Shown here: positions 38,445-49,800 of the stretch, piece after piece
Layout: the number at the start of each line of letters is the position of its first letter
Numbering within the stretch: position 1 is the stretch's first letter
Assembly (NCBI RefSeq): GCF_947242115.1
Contig: NC_074716.1
Span: 122,001 to 186,000 of the forward strand
Reading direction: 5' to 3'
DNA from: Biomphalaria glabrata
Lineage: Eukaryota; Mollusca; Gastropoda; Planorbidae
DNA: 64,000 bases
Position numbers and translations under genes: made by a program
The notes under the pieces: model-generated
Told to the model about the DNA's origin: nothing
The model's input: the letters and a program-made list of their open reading frames with translations, nothing else
Databases searched by the model: none

Positions 38445-38800
38445 TGTTACGATCTTCTCTATCAGGCCTTCTGCAAACACTGCCAACAACACAACACATC
38501 TAAAACAACTTGACTACAAGAGCTTCAATAAACAAAGTGGCGGTTTAATGACAGATTACAACAACAGCCAATAAACACAATTGGCTACACTAACTGAAAT
38601 GCTTTTCTTCACAACAGAACTGCCTAACTAATCTCTACAAGTCTCTCTAGCTCGTACAGCTACATCTTCGAGGACTCTCAAGGTACTGCACAGTTTTTCT
38701 CTTGCTGTCCTGGACTCAACTGTCCTTTCTTTACACTAGTTTAATAACACACTCTTACATAACACGCACAACAATAGGAGGTTTCTTACCAAGGGGAATA
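38445..38800 (+). mobile_element. Solo LTR, family A, copy 2 (fossil)
   Basis: Starts TGTTACGATCTTCTC and follows copy 3 closely through AGGCCTTCTGCAAACAC, ACTTGACTACAAGAGCT, GTGGCGGTTTAATGA and the GCTCGTACAGCTACAT block. The far end is diverged or truncated, so the right border is approximate. No coding region adjoins it. Confidence 0.55.
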
Positions 38801-39019
38801 ACTCTACACACAAACACATACACATCAACACAATGTCAACATCTCTAATTTTTTCTCTTTGTGTTTCTCTTCCTCTCTCTCTCGTCGTTTGGTATGCTTT
38901 GATTCTAGTATCCTCCCTTTGTTTCTACAAAACTGTATTTAAAAAAAAATTGAAGATAGCATTATGGGCACGAATATTTATTTGTACAATGGGCTGAAGG
39001 TGACTAAAGATTCTCTCTT

Positions 39020-39215
39020 TCTCTCTTTAGGCACTGGAAAACATTGAAAAAAAAAACATAACAAAAACATAAAAGTAACATTTTTAAAAAGCAACAAAAA
39101 AAAAACAACAAAAAAACAAAAAAAAAAACAACAACAAAAAAAAAACAAAAACAATGTTACAAAGACATTTAAAAAAAAACAACTAAAAAACAAAACAAAA
39201 AAAAAAAAAACGGAC
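39020..39215. repeat. A-rich low-complexity tract
   Basis: About 200 bp made almost entirely of A runs broken by single C or small groups (caacaaaaa type). The minus-strand open frame across it is compositionally biased and not a gene. Confidence 0.85.
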
Positions 39216-39394
39216 AGAAGCTCAACCGTCTTCCTCCATCCCTGTCTATCCTTTCAGAGACAAGCCCCTCCCATTCTTTTATGTTTGTTTTCTAATCGCT
39301 TTCTCTGTCTGCCTCTTCTTTTTCCTGGTATTGTTCTCTGAATGAAGGACTTTGCAAGTACTGAGGACATAATGGTATTGCCATAATATATTTT

Positions 39395-39740
39395 TTAACA
39401 GTGGTCAGCAGGCCTTCATTAACCTATTATAATGTCTTGAATTACTTTCCTACGCTCTTGCGCGCGCTCCATTGGCTTCCCGTGAAAGCGAGAATCGATT
39501 ACAAGGTCGCCACACTTTGTCATCAGTGTATATATAACAATGAGATGCCCTTGTACCTTAGCGAACTGATTACTCCATATGTCCCCCAGAGAGCCCTGCG
39601 CTCAATGGACTCACCGCTTTTAGTAGTGTCACGTTTCTCCCTCAAAAGCTACGGTCTGCGTGCTTTTTCAGTTCACGGCCTACATTTTGTTTGTTAACAG
39701 CGCTTTATAAATAAAATTATTATTATTATTATTATTTCCG
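39395..39740 (+). mobile_element. CR1/L2-like LINE 3' end with ATT tail
   Basis: The plus strand encodes ALHWLPVKARIDYKVATLCH and then [20 protein letters not shown], the conserved C-terminal region of CR1/L2-type polyproteins, followed by a stop and an (ATT)n tail at 39711-39737. The copy is 5'-truncated but has few disruptions. A more decayed relative lies at 56.3-57.1 kb. Confidence 0.75.
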
Positions 39741-39942
39741 ACCCAGTGCAGTCTTGCCAATGTTGACACTATTTTGACGAGAAACTCGTGCGCTAATGGA
39801 CACACGCGATGGCTGTGTTGAAGCACGGAGATACTTTTGGGCTGTATGACACGTTGCGGGATTGACTGCAGACACTTGGTACTAGATTGACACGTGATAT
39901 GACGTAATTATTTTCCTTTTTGAAGTAACGTTTGTAATATGT

Positions 39943-40034
39943 AAGATAATTTTTATCGACCCAATCAAATGAAAATTGTTTGTCTAGAACTGACCATCTC
40001 AAGTAACTACTGTAACAATAACAATATAGATGCA
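39943..40034. repeat. Local direct duplication, left copy
   Basis: About 92 bp, starting AAGATAATTTTTAT, are repeated with few changes at 40482-40573, 539 bp downstream in the same orientation. The open frames crossing the copies (for example 39793-40164 minus) have no recognisable similarity. Confidence 0.8.
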
Positions 40035-40481
40035 CGATATAGATACACATACGAATACAAGTGTACAAATACACATTTTTTTCCCCAAAACTATCATTTT
40101 TGAGTGTTTCTCCTGCCCTTAAAGTGGCCAAGTAGACCCAGTTGCGAACTGCATATTTTGCCACAAAAAAGCAGGTTCTCTGGGGTCTAAGTTCTTTTTT
40201 TTTTTTTGCGTCGACTGCGCCTGTCTTATCTGATGAATTACAGACGTTACTTCAAAAGAAAATATAATTACGGCCTGTGAGAATACAGTTATGCTAGTTA
40301 ATTAGTGATTTAGTATTTGCTAAGTCATAGCTTTTCCTGGCTGATTCAGACAACCCATTCCATGCTCTAGTAACACTATTGAAAAAGGAGCACTAGTACA
40401 CATTTGTCCTAGCATATGGAACAAGTAATGTGTTTTACCCATCTGTCTTTCTAAGTATTTTATTATGTTCTGTTTTCAGAC

Positions 40482-40573
40482 AAGATAATTTTTATAGACC
40501 CAATCAAATGAAAATTGTTTGTCTAGAACTGACCACCTCAAGTAACTACTGTAACCATAATAATATAGATGCA
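40482..40573. repeat. Local direct duplication, right copy
   Basis: Second copy of the 92-bp duplication. After the shared part the two copies diverge by small indels around the ATAGATGCA word. Confidence 0.8.
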
Positions 40574-41230
40574 AATACGAATAAGATTCGCACACGGAAC
40601 ACATACATACTTACAACCAGCGCTCTATAAGTTAGACTTCTATGTACGTCTCGATGACGTCAGATGACCTTTCATGTTCCTTTTGTTTGTTTTTTTACAT
40701 TTTTATCATCGCTGACATATATATAGAACACTAAGGCTTTTTACATACGAATGACAAAACAGTTCATAACGATACAGTACACACACACACACACACACAC
40801 ACAAGCTGACCTATTCTATGGCTGTGCAGCTGGATGAGTCAACCTTGCCTGGTATTGGTAATGTTGCATTAATTTTTTTGGGTCGCATGGACATATGGTC
40901 ATTTTATTAGGATCAAGCTTCACTCCCCCCTATATTATTTTCGAGCTCTGCCAAGCGCATTAAATTAGATCCATTGATTTCTATTTCCAAAAGACTTTTA
41001 GGCTAAAATGTCTGTAAAAGCTAAGAAACTTTTAAAAGGTAGATTTAATTGAAAAAAAATTATTTTGGGTAAGGACGATTTTGGTAACAGGAATTTCTAT
41101 TGGCACAGATAAAGGCAAACAATTGAAGACAAGACCTCACTAAATGTAGCAGGCCTATATATAGCTGGATAGTCCATAAATTAATAAAATTAAATTAACC
41201 ATTTAAAAAATGTTCCACTTAATAAACAAA
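40574..41230. other. Non-coding DNA with a CA microsatellite
   Basis: Contains a (CA)n microsatellite at about 40780-40802. Nothing else was recognised. Confidence 0.5.
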
Positions 41231-42075
41231 CATGCTCAAGCCGATTGACGGACTTGGACTTTGCTGATGATGTTGCACTACTCGGGGCTACAAATAAATG
41301 CATTCAAGAAATGACGGAGAGCCTAGACAGAGAGGCACCCAAAATTGGCCTCCGCATAAACTTGGATAAGACTAAAATTATGCGAGTGGGATATAAGGCA
41401 AAGGGTGTCCCCGTCAGACTTGGCGAGTCAAAGCTTGAAGAGCTGGACAAGTTCACGTACCTTGGCAGCATCATAACAAATGATGGAGATGCTTACCATG
41501 ATGTAGCATGCCGAATAGGAAAGGCAGGGAGCATTTTCCAAAGGCTGCAGCCTATTTGGACTAGCCAAGCCATTGGACTCGAGACAAAAATACACCTTCT
41601 CAACACAATCGTCATTCCAACTGCTACATATGCATGTGAGACGTGGAAGTCATCTGTCAAAATTGAGAAAAGACTAAATGTGGCTCAACAGAGATGGCTG
41701 AGACGGATTTTGGGAGTCAGTTACACAGACCGGATCTCAAACAAGGAAATCCTTTGCCGAACTGGGAGTCGAACACTTAGTGAGGTTGTGACTGAGCGTC
41801 GCATGAGGTTTGCGGGACATGTTCTACGTCAAAATGAATTACGCACACCAAGAGTTGCGATAACATGGAAGCCAAAACGAGGAAAGCGCAAACAGGGACG
41901 TCCTCGTATTACCTGGCGACACACCTTCATGGAGGACCTCAGAACAGTGGACACCAGATGGGAAGAGGCTTCAGACATTGCCAGTGACAGATCATTATGG
42001 AGACAGCTTGCCGCCCAATGCGCCGAACGGCGCGGGAGGACCTAAGCCTAAGTAAGTCTAAGTCTAAGCTCAAGC
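41231..42075 (+). mobile_element. RTE-like LINE, 5'-truncated, open ORF end
   Basis: The plus strand has one open frame to a stop at 42045 of about 266 codons. It begins right at the catalytic box DLDFADDVALL and continues with INLDKTKIM, FTYLGSIITNDG, ACETWKSS, WLRRILGVSYTDRISNKEI, MRFAGHVLR and GRPRITWRH. This is the palm end, thumb and C-terminal domain of an RTE/F52C9.6-like LINE polymerase. Everything upstream, including endonuclease and the first polymerase motifs, is missing. The 3' end is an AAGTCTAAGTCTAAG simple repeat, as in RTE elements. No internal stop or frameshift shows, so it is a young insertion. The 8.8-kb scrap is the same family. Confidence 0.8.
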
Positions 42076-42158
42076 CAACATATGTGAAACACAAACATAC
42101 ATATGCAATAAATAATATATCACATTTATTATTGTGCATAGTGTGAGCTATGAAACTA

Positions 42159-42285
42159 CGGATGGCTGCCTGGTCGTGGGATATTGTCTAGTGATATGTG
42201 GTCTGGAAAATCCCGGGTTCAAACCTTTCCTGACATCCCGTGGGAGTTTTGTTAATCCTCAATATAAAAATTAGGAAAGGTAAGA
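42159..42285 (+). mobile_element. tRNA-derived SINE, family B
   Basis: Starts GGATGGCTGCCTGGTCG, has a B-box-like GGGTTCAAACC and GTGGGAGTTTTG. It lies about 90 bp after the RTE-like LINE tail and is moderately diverged. Confidence 0.7.
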
Positions 42286-42569
42286 TTTTTAACTGGAACC
42301 ATGATACACCTTCTTTTATGCAAAGACCGGAGGCCAAGCCGGGACACTCCATATTTCTATTATACCAGCCTTTAAATACAATAAGTTATGTAGTCATGAA
42401 TGCATCAATTCAAGTCTCTATACAGTATCCTGTTCACCAAGGCTAACGAGCCCCATCTGCCTGAAGCTTACTAGTTTGTGCGGTCTATAATAATATTATC
42501 AGAGAGTCGACTTCTGTGTCATCTCCATCAAGTTGAATATAAATAGATATAAATATTTATTTATTATAC

Positions 42570-43024
42570 TGTAGTAAATCCAGTGGCGGACTGAAAGGGT
42601 TAATGTGTGTGCGGCCTACTGATACACACGACTCAGGTCAATCACACAGGTCAACGGGTGTCGATAGACAAGGGACAGTACTGCTAGTTCACGCAAGTAT
42701 GACCTGTGTTGTGGTCATGTGATCAAGAGCCTTCACGGCCGAGAGACACGGTGTGTAACGAGAGACAGTTGAGTCCAGAACAGTAAGGCAGTAAGGACTG
42801 TGGTACCTTCGAAAATGTAGCTGTACGAGCTAGAGAGACTTGTTAAGTTAGGCAGTTCTATTGTGTTAAAGCATTTGAATTTGATGTAGCCAATTGTGTT
42901 GAATTGGCTGTTGATGTAATTGTCATTAAACCGCCACTTTGTTACTAGAAGCTCTTGAGTTAGATGTGCTGTGTTTTGTAGTTAAGTAGTGTTTGCAGAA
43001 GGCCTGGTAGAGAAGATCGTAACA
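42570..43024 (-). mobile_element. Solo LTR, family A, copy 3 (fossil)
   Basis: A 455-bp LTR in minus orientation, TGTTACGATCTTCTC at its start and CTACA at its end, with TG...CA borders. Both sides carry ATAC (42566-42569 and 43025-43028), a 4-bp target duplication typical of Gypsy-like elements. It looks whole as a solo LTR. No internal region is present. Confidence 0.7.
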
Positions 43025-43738
43025 ATACTTTAAATGATCCGAGTACAATAAATATCTATACTTTAAATGACCAGTACTCATTGCGCTATACATTTAGTAT
43101 CACATCCATAATTCTTGCACAGTTGATTTTCTACAGTTGAGGGCATGGTATGATACCCCACTAAGAACCAAACCAACTTCCACCGGACTCAAATATATGA
43201 GCCACACATGAATTACACTGGTTGTTAGAGTGATTGTCAAAGGCTATTTGAGATATATGCCATTAGGAAGCAGATATATGTAGTGGATTGCTTATATCCA
43301 TTACCACTTCCAACAATTACAACTTTGCGGACCTTGAGAATAATTTATTGCTTAACTATGCAATGTGATTCTAACTGAATGAGAGTGGATTTGAATGCCT
43401 GGATCATATAATTTCAACTGTATAGAAACATAGTCTCGTATTATTTTCTTTCATGTGTCAGAGTAGCTCAATGTATACAAATTGTATTTTATTATGACTA
43501 AATAGAAATTTTTATAAAGAATTTTTTACTTCATTTTTATAGTGGTAAAAAATATAATTATCTTAAAGTAGTTCAAGACTTTATTTTTGTGATATGAACA
43601 CAAGATGTTCTAGATAGTGATCAACACTAACATTGTGTGAGCCTACAAACGAACAAACACAAAGTAATAACTAGAGAACCATTTGTAATGGACATTGTTT
43701 TTATTGTTAAATGCTTTACAACTTATCTGTAAGCAAAA
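43025..43738 (-). other. 3' flank of the dynein gene
   Basis: On the minus strand an AATAAA hexamer at 43700-43705 follows the dynein stop codon by about 34 bases and is a plausible polyadenylation signal. Another lies near 43580. A 35-bp local duplication (actttaaatga) is at 43027-43072. No gene is seen in the rest. Confidence 0.4.
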
Positions 43739-43842
43739 TTAATCAGAAATTTGACATAAGAGTGCTGCACCTTTGGCTATCCAGTAATCTTGTGTGTTGC
43801 TTGAAGGAAGGTGGACAGTTACAACAAAGTTAGTAGAATGTC
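43739..43842 (-). CDS. DNAH6: DNAH6-like terminal exon
   Basis: Follows a TTTCTTTGGCAG acceptor and encodes (G)[15 protein letters not shown] through [16 protein letters not shown] to a TAA at 43741-43739. Dynein heavy chains of this class end with a very similar '(K)DYWIxKGxALLCQLxE' stretch, so this is the true C-terminus. Its first codon is completed across a phase-1 intron that matches the donor at 45360. The terminal exon is intact. Confidence 0.9.
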
Positions 43843-46800
43843 CTGCCAAAGAAACAAGGAAAGCAAAGTCAAAACAGTGGAGTACAAATATTTGGATGGC
43901 TGCCTGGTCGTTCGGATTTATCGATGGTCGAGGGTTCAAATCCTGCCCGCTCCCATTCCCAATCCTCCTGCAGGAGGTTTGGACTAGGAAGTAATTATCT
44001 TCAACTCTGAAAACATTTTGCATGTCATTATTTTATTATAATCTAGATGAATATAATGAATACTTTTGACAATGGTAATAATTTGACAGCACAGTATGCA
44101 CTTTGAATAGTCATCAACCTAGTCCCGATTTCAAAGCCTGCCAGCTGGCCGTCATGCAGGAGGAATGAGCTAAGAGGTAATAATCTTCATTTCTAAAGGA
44201 ACATCCAAAATGTATAAAACAAAGAGTCAGCATGCAATAATTTGTCCAGTTGGGGAGCACTGTAACAATATATGCTAATATAGATGATTAAACAAACTTG
44301 TGTTACACATACTAGTGCAGCATTTGGTAGACTTCAAGAACAAGGAGGACCAAGGCGAGGACTCAGCATCAACAAAGCTGAAAGTCCACAGTTCTTCCCT
44401 CACTTTTATAAGCCATGGTCTCTGTAGTCTTGACACATTCAATAGCTGAACTCTTTTTTGATCTGTGCCGCCTAAGAAAAATTTCACATGTAATAGTAAG
44501 ATCCTTTACATCTCAAATAAACAGTGTCCATACTTTAAAAAAAAAAGTCCAAACTCTGCTGGGCTGGGTATGTAGTAGGCATGACTTTAGTCCATTTCCT
44601 AAATGAATTTTTGAATGAATAGCTGTGCAAATGAGGATGTTCTCAACACAGAAATGATTGAGAAATTCAGGAATCCTCTTCTTATTCACAGAAAGACTAA
44701 TTGTACTAGCTACAGAAACTATTGAACACAAAAATCTATCTTGATATTTAACCAATCTTGTTATGAACAGAAAAAAATGTTGTATATTGTTATGACATGA
44801 TTAGGATTTAGTTATTTGTTTCGGGAATAAGGGGAAAGTTTTACTTAGTGACAAGTGACGTGACAGATCTTTAAAAAACAAGAACGCTCCAAGTGACGCT
44901 AAAAAGAAGACGCTTCGTGTAGAGCAGTAACATAGATATACAGATTTACGGACATAGCTGACAATTCCCTTCTTGATTATTAAATATATTTGTAGAACAA
45001 CATCAGCGTCGACTACATATTTTGATTGTTTCGGCCTTTCGCCGGTGTTACTGAAGTAGTTTGAGTTCAGTGTTACTTCCAGGCAGACGTAGATCTACAC
45101 TAGTTATATTTCAAAGAATCAACACCGTGCGGAAGCCTTAACAATATCTATATACAGAGTAAATCAGTGAGAGATATACAAAGAAGAAACAAGTGAGAGC
45201 TAGATCTTAAAGTAGGTCTTGGAGAAAATAAACCTGTGAGAGCTGTAGCAAGATTTAACCAGACATGCCCATGAAAGCTATGGTAGGAGTTAACAAAAGA
45301 TAGAAAGTGTTTTGTGAGAACATTGATTCCAGCTGTAAAGAAATTTGTTAACTTGTTACCTGTAGTGGAAAGTGTGCCAGCTCTTGCAGCTGTTTTGTAG
45401 AGTGGCGCTGGATAGAGAGATAAATCTGGTTCATAGTCTAGGTGAGGATCCATGTGCATTACAGGCAAACTGGATATCATTTAGAAACAAAGAATTAAAT
45501 GACTCAATTTGTATAGAAATAATGAAAGCAGTAATTTCTTTTTTTCTGATTTGTTCCCCTCAATATGACTATCAAAACAGAAAGTTGTTTCTTTTTTTAT
45601 ATATTACGGTCAATTGATGGAGGTCATAAATAGTCCTACATGTTTCAAACTGCTTAGTTCTTTTTACACTTTTATAAGGTTAGCTTGAGGCCAGTTTCTT
45701 ATGAAGAAAAGCACAGATCTGAACAACATTTTTTAGAACTATTCTACTTGGGTCTGTGTCGCTGGTTCAGATTTTCATCTTCCAGGGAATGCATTTCTAA
45801 ATTACATTGTCCTATGTAGTTGAGTTAATTTTATTTTTTTTTCTTCAGGCTGAATTTTTTGTAGTGTGTATAAGAGTCATGTTCACATAAATTGTGACGA
45901 GACTAGGACACTCTTGGTTTCATTTCTGTCATCACTTTCTCTAAGTCTAACAATATTTGTTTGCATTATTTTGGATCTTCCATTTTGTCAGTCATTTTTT
46001 TTATAGTTGAAACATGTTTTCAAACTTGCTTTTTGAACTTCAACGAGCACTGAGAGATGACTTCAGTTCAGTCAGTAAAGACAGACAAATTCTATTCAGT
46101 CAGTAGAAGACAGATGGCTTCTATTCAGTCAGTAGAAGACAGATGGCTTCTATTCAGTCAGTAGAAGACAGATGACTTCTATTCAGTCAGTAAAAGTTAG
46201 ATGGCTTTATTCAGTCAGTAGAAAACAGATGACTTCTATTCAGTCAGTAGAAGTTAGATGGCTTCTATTCAGTCAGTAGAAGTAGTCAGTAGAAGTATAT
46301 GGCTCCTTTTGTCTCGAAAGGCAATGGATGCGCCCAAGTGAGTCACTGGTTTTGGCTTAATCTTGAGACGGGGCAGAATCTGGTGTGGCTAATCAAGCCA
46401 ATTCTAGAACGGCAGACTTTGCCACAATTCGTACATGTGTATGCCTCTGATTTAGGGCTAGCAGACAGGGCAGCTTTCTTTTTTTCCCTCTTGATTAAAG
46501 CCGCTTCAATTCTTTTGTTCTCAGCAAGGGTTGTCCCAGCACGCACAGTCTGTCTCCATGCACTCCGGTCTTTGGCTATGTTTTCCCACATACTTTCACT
46601 GATGCCTGAGGCTCTCATGTCTCGCTTGCAGACATCTCTATATGTTAGTCTTGGGCGGCCCTTGGGTCTGACTCCTTCCACAAGCTCAGCATATAAGATA
46701 TCTTTCGGGATTCTACCATCTGGCATTCGGGTGACATGTCCGAGCCAGCGTAATCTTCTTTGTGTCAGGAGAGCATACATGCTGTTCATATTGGCCAATC

Positions 46801-49800
46801 TCAAAACTTCCTGATTGGAGACATGGTCCCTCCAAGAGATGCCCATTATGCGTCTCAGGCAGCGCAAGTGGAAACTATTCAATCTGTGCTCTTGGTACAT
46901 GTATGTTGACCAGCTTTCACTGCCATAAAGGAGAGTGCTCACAACACAGGCGTTGTAGACTAGGATTTTGGTCGCTGTGGTCAATTTACCATTTTGCCAG
47001 ACGCGCTTGGAGAGTTTTGCCAATGCTGTGGTAGCTTTTCCTATCCTTTTTGTCAGCTCGATGTCTAAGTCTAGGTTACTGACAATTGTTGAACCCAAGT
47101 AGGTAAATTCCTGCACCACTGAAAGGGTGTGGTTCCCAATTTGTATTATAGGTATTTCTGCGACGTCTTGTGCCAGGATTTCGGTCTTGGAGAGACTTAT
47201 AGTAAGGCTAAACTCTTGACAAGCAGCTGCTAAGGCGTTCACTAGCTTCTGTAGACCTCCTTGTGAGTGAGATACGAGTGCCGCATCATCTGCAAACAGC
47301 AGCTCCCTTATCAAGATACGACGCCTTTTCGTTTTGGCTTTAAGACGTGCCAGGTTAAAGAGCCTTCCATCGGATCTGCTATGGATGTATATTCCGTCTT
47401 CCAGGGATTTAAAAGCACTGGATAGTACGACTGAGAAGAAGATGCCAAATAGTGTAGGGGCCAGTACACATCCTTGTTTTACACCGCTCTTAATGGAGAA
47501 TGGCCTGGAGGAAGAACTTTCAAACTGAACGGTACCCTGCATATTTTCGTGAAAAGCTGACACTAGTTTTCTTAACTTATTTGGGCAGCCGATTTTCTCT
47601 AGTACAGCAAACAGACCGCTTCTGCTAACAAGGTCAAAGGCCTTGGTCAAATCAATAAAAGCTATGAAGAGGGGCTGCTTTTGTTCTCTGCTCTTCTCCT
47701 GTAGCTGCCGCAGAGAGAAAATCATATCTGTTGTAGATCTACCTGCCCTAAAGCCACACTGCGACTCTGGATAAACACGATCTGCCAGGATCTGTAATCG
47801 CTTTAGTAATACTCTAGCAAAAGCCTTTGCGACTATGCTAAGCAGTGAGATGCCTCTGTAATTGTTACAATCAGAGCGGTCGCCTTTATTTTTATAAATT
47901 GTAACAATGTTGGAGTCTTTCAATTCTTGGGGGACCATTCCTTGTTCCCAGCACAAGCTTAGCAGTTCATGGAGTGGTTTGATTAGGGCATGTTTTCCAG
48001 CCTGAATTACTTCAGCAGGAATGCCATCTCCTCCGGGTGTTTTCCCATGTGCAAGCATGTCAATGGCAATGCTCAGCTCCTTTACTGAGGGCATTTCGTC
48101 TAATTCCGTCAAAACTGGAAGTGATGGGAAGTTGGAAACAGCATTTGGTGAGATGGCGTTTTCAATCTGGTAGAGTTCTGCATAGTGTTCTACCCATCGT
48201 TCCATTTGCAGCGCACGATCGCTGATGATTGAGCCATCTTTTGACTTGAGCGGAGCACACTTGCTGGTGTGAGGTCCAAAGGCTTTTCTCATGCCCTCAT
48301 ATAGTCCTCTTATGTTACCACAGTCGGCACAAGATTGAATATCTTCGCATAGCTCCTGCCAGTATTTGTTAGCACATTGTCTCGCTACTCTTTGGGCATT
48401 GTTACGTGCAGCTCTGAGCCTTTTTAAGTTGCTTGGGGTGGGATCCTTCTTGTAGATTAGCATGGCTGCTCTCTTGTTCGTAGTGGCAGTTTCCATTTCT
48501 GGTAGACTAGCTTCAAACCAGTCTTTGCTTTTCTTGGTTTTGTTTCCAAAGACCAGTGATGATGTTTGGTAGATTGTATCACGCATAAACGTCCAGCTTT
48601 TTTCTACCTCAGTCACAGAGAAGTTTTTAAAAGCTTCCTCTAATTTGTTCTCAAATTCGGTGCAAAGATCAGGATTTTTTGTGCTAGTAGTATTCAGGCG
48701 TGATTTTCTTTTTCCCTGTGAAGTGTGGATCTTAGTTGGCAGCAGTCTTGTCCGGCAGGACACTAAAGTATGATCAGTATCACAATCCGCGCTTTGGTAG
48801 CTACGTGTCAGCAGTATATTTCCAATGTCCTTTTTTCGTGTCAGTATCATATCCAGCTGGTGCCAGTGCCCAGACCTAGGGTGCCTCCATGAGACACAGT
48901 GCTGTGGCTTTGTTCTGAAGTATGTGTTGGTAATGCAGAGCTTATGGTATGTGCAGAATTCAAGCAGTCTTTGTCCGTTCTCATTCATCTTTCCGATTCC
49001 AAAAAGCCCAAGACAGTCTGGCCAGGTAGTGTGATCTGATCCTACTCTGGCATTGAAGTCACCTAGAAGGATCATATGTTCTTTTTGAGGAATGTTTGCA
49101 ATGGCTTCTTTGAGGTCTTCATAGAACTTGTCTTTGTCCTCCTGAAGCGAGCATAGTGTGGGGGCATAGGCACTAATTAGAGTGACTTTTCCAGATGCTG
49201 TCATCATACTTATGCTTAGTAGCCGTTCCGAGCCACCAACTGGAGGGACTATCATGGGAAGAAGACTGTTCTTGACAGCAAAGCCCACACCATGTATTCG
49301 AGTCTCATCCTGTGCCTGTGTAGAAGTAAGATGACTTCTATTCAGTTAATAGAAGACAGATGGCTTCTATTCAGTGAGTAGAAGTTAGATGGCTTCTATT
49401 CAGTCAGTAGAAGTAAGATGACTTCAGTCAGTAGAAAACAGATGACTTTTATTCAGTCAGTAGAAGACAGATGGCTTCTATTCAGTCATTAGAAGTTAGA
49501 TGGCTTCTATTCAGTCAGTAGAAGTAAGTTGACTTCTATTCTGTCAGTAGAAGACAGATGGCTTCTATTCAGTCAGTAGAAGTTAGATGGCTTCTATTCA
49601 GTCAGTAGAAGACAGATGGCTTCTACTCAGTCAATAGAAGACAGACTTGTGTTTGCTGAGTGCCTGAAGGCAACCCATTGTCTCCTCCTGATCCACAAAA
49701 GGAATTGGACTATAATTCAAGAAGCTTGCTATAAAGCAAGAAACTTGTGCTTTACAAACAGAAAGAAATAACCCTAACCAAATTAAAAATCTATTGAAAT

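Noticed and set aside
7121-38800. Family A LTR copies 1 and 2 as the two ends of one giant element
   Set aside because: The 31 kb between them holds unrelated repeats and no retroelement coding region, and each copy has its own flanks.
39793-40164. 123-codon minus-strand open frame
   Set aside because: No recognisable domain, biased Y/C-rich composition and overlap with the locally duplicated 92-bp segment.
46299-49034. Plus-strand open frames opposite the LINE ORF (171, 90, 64, 62 and 69 codons)
   Set aside because: Antisense shadows of the 981-codon LINE frame, with no recognised domain.
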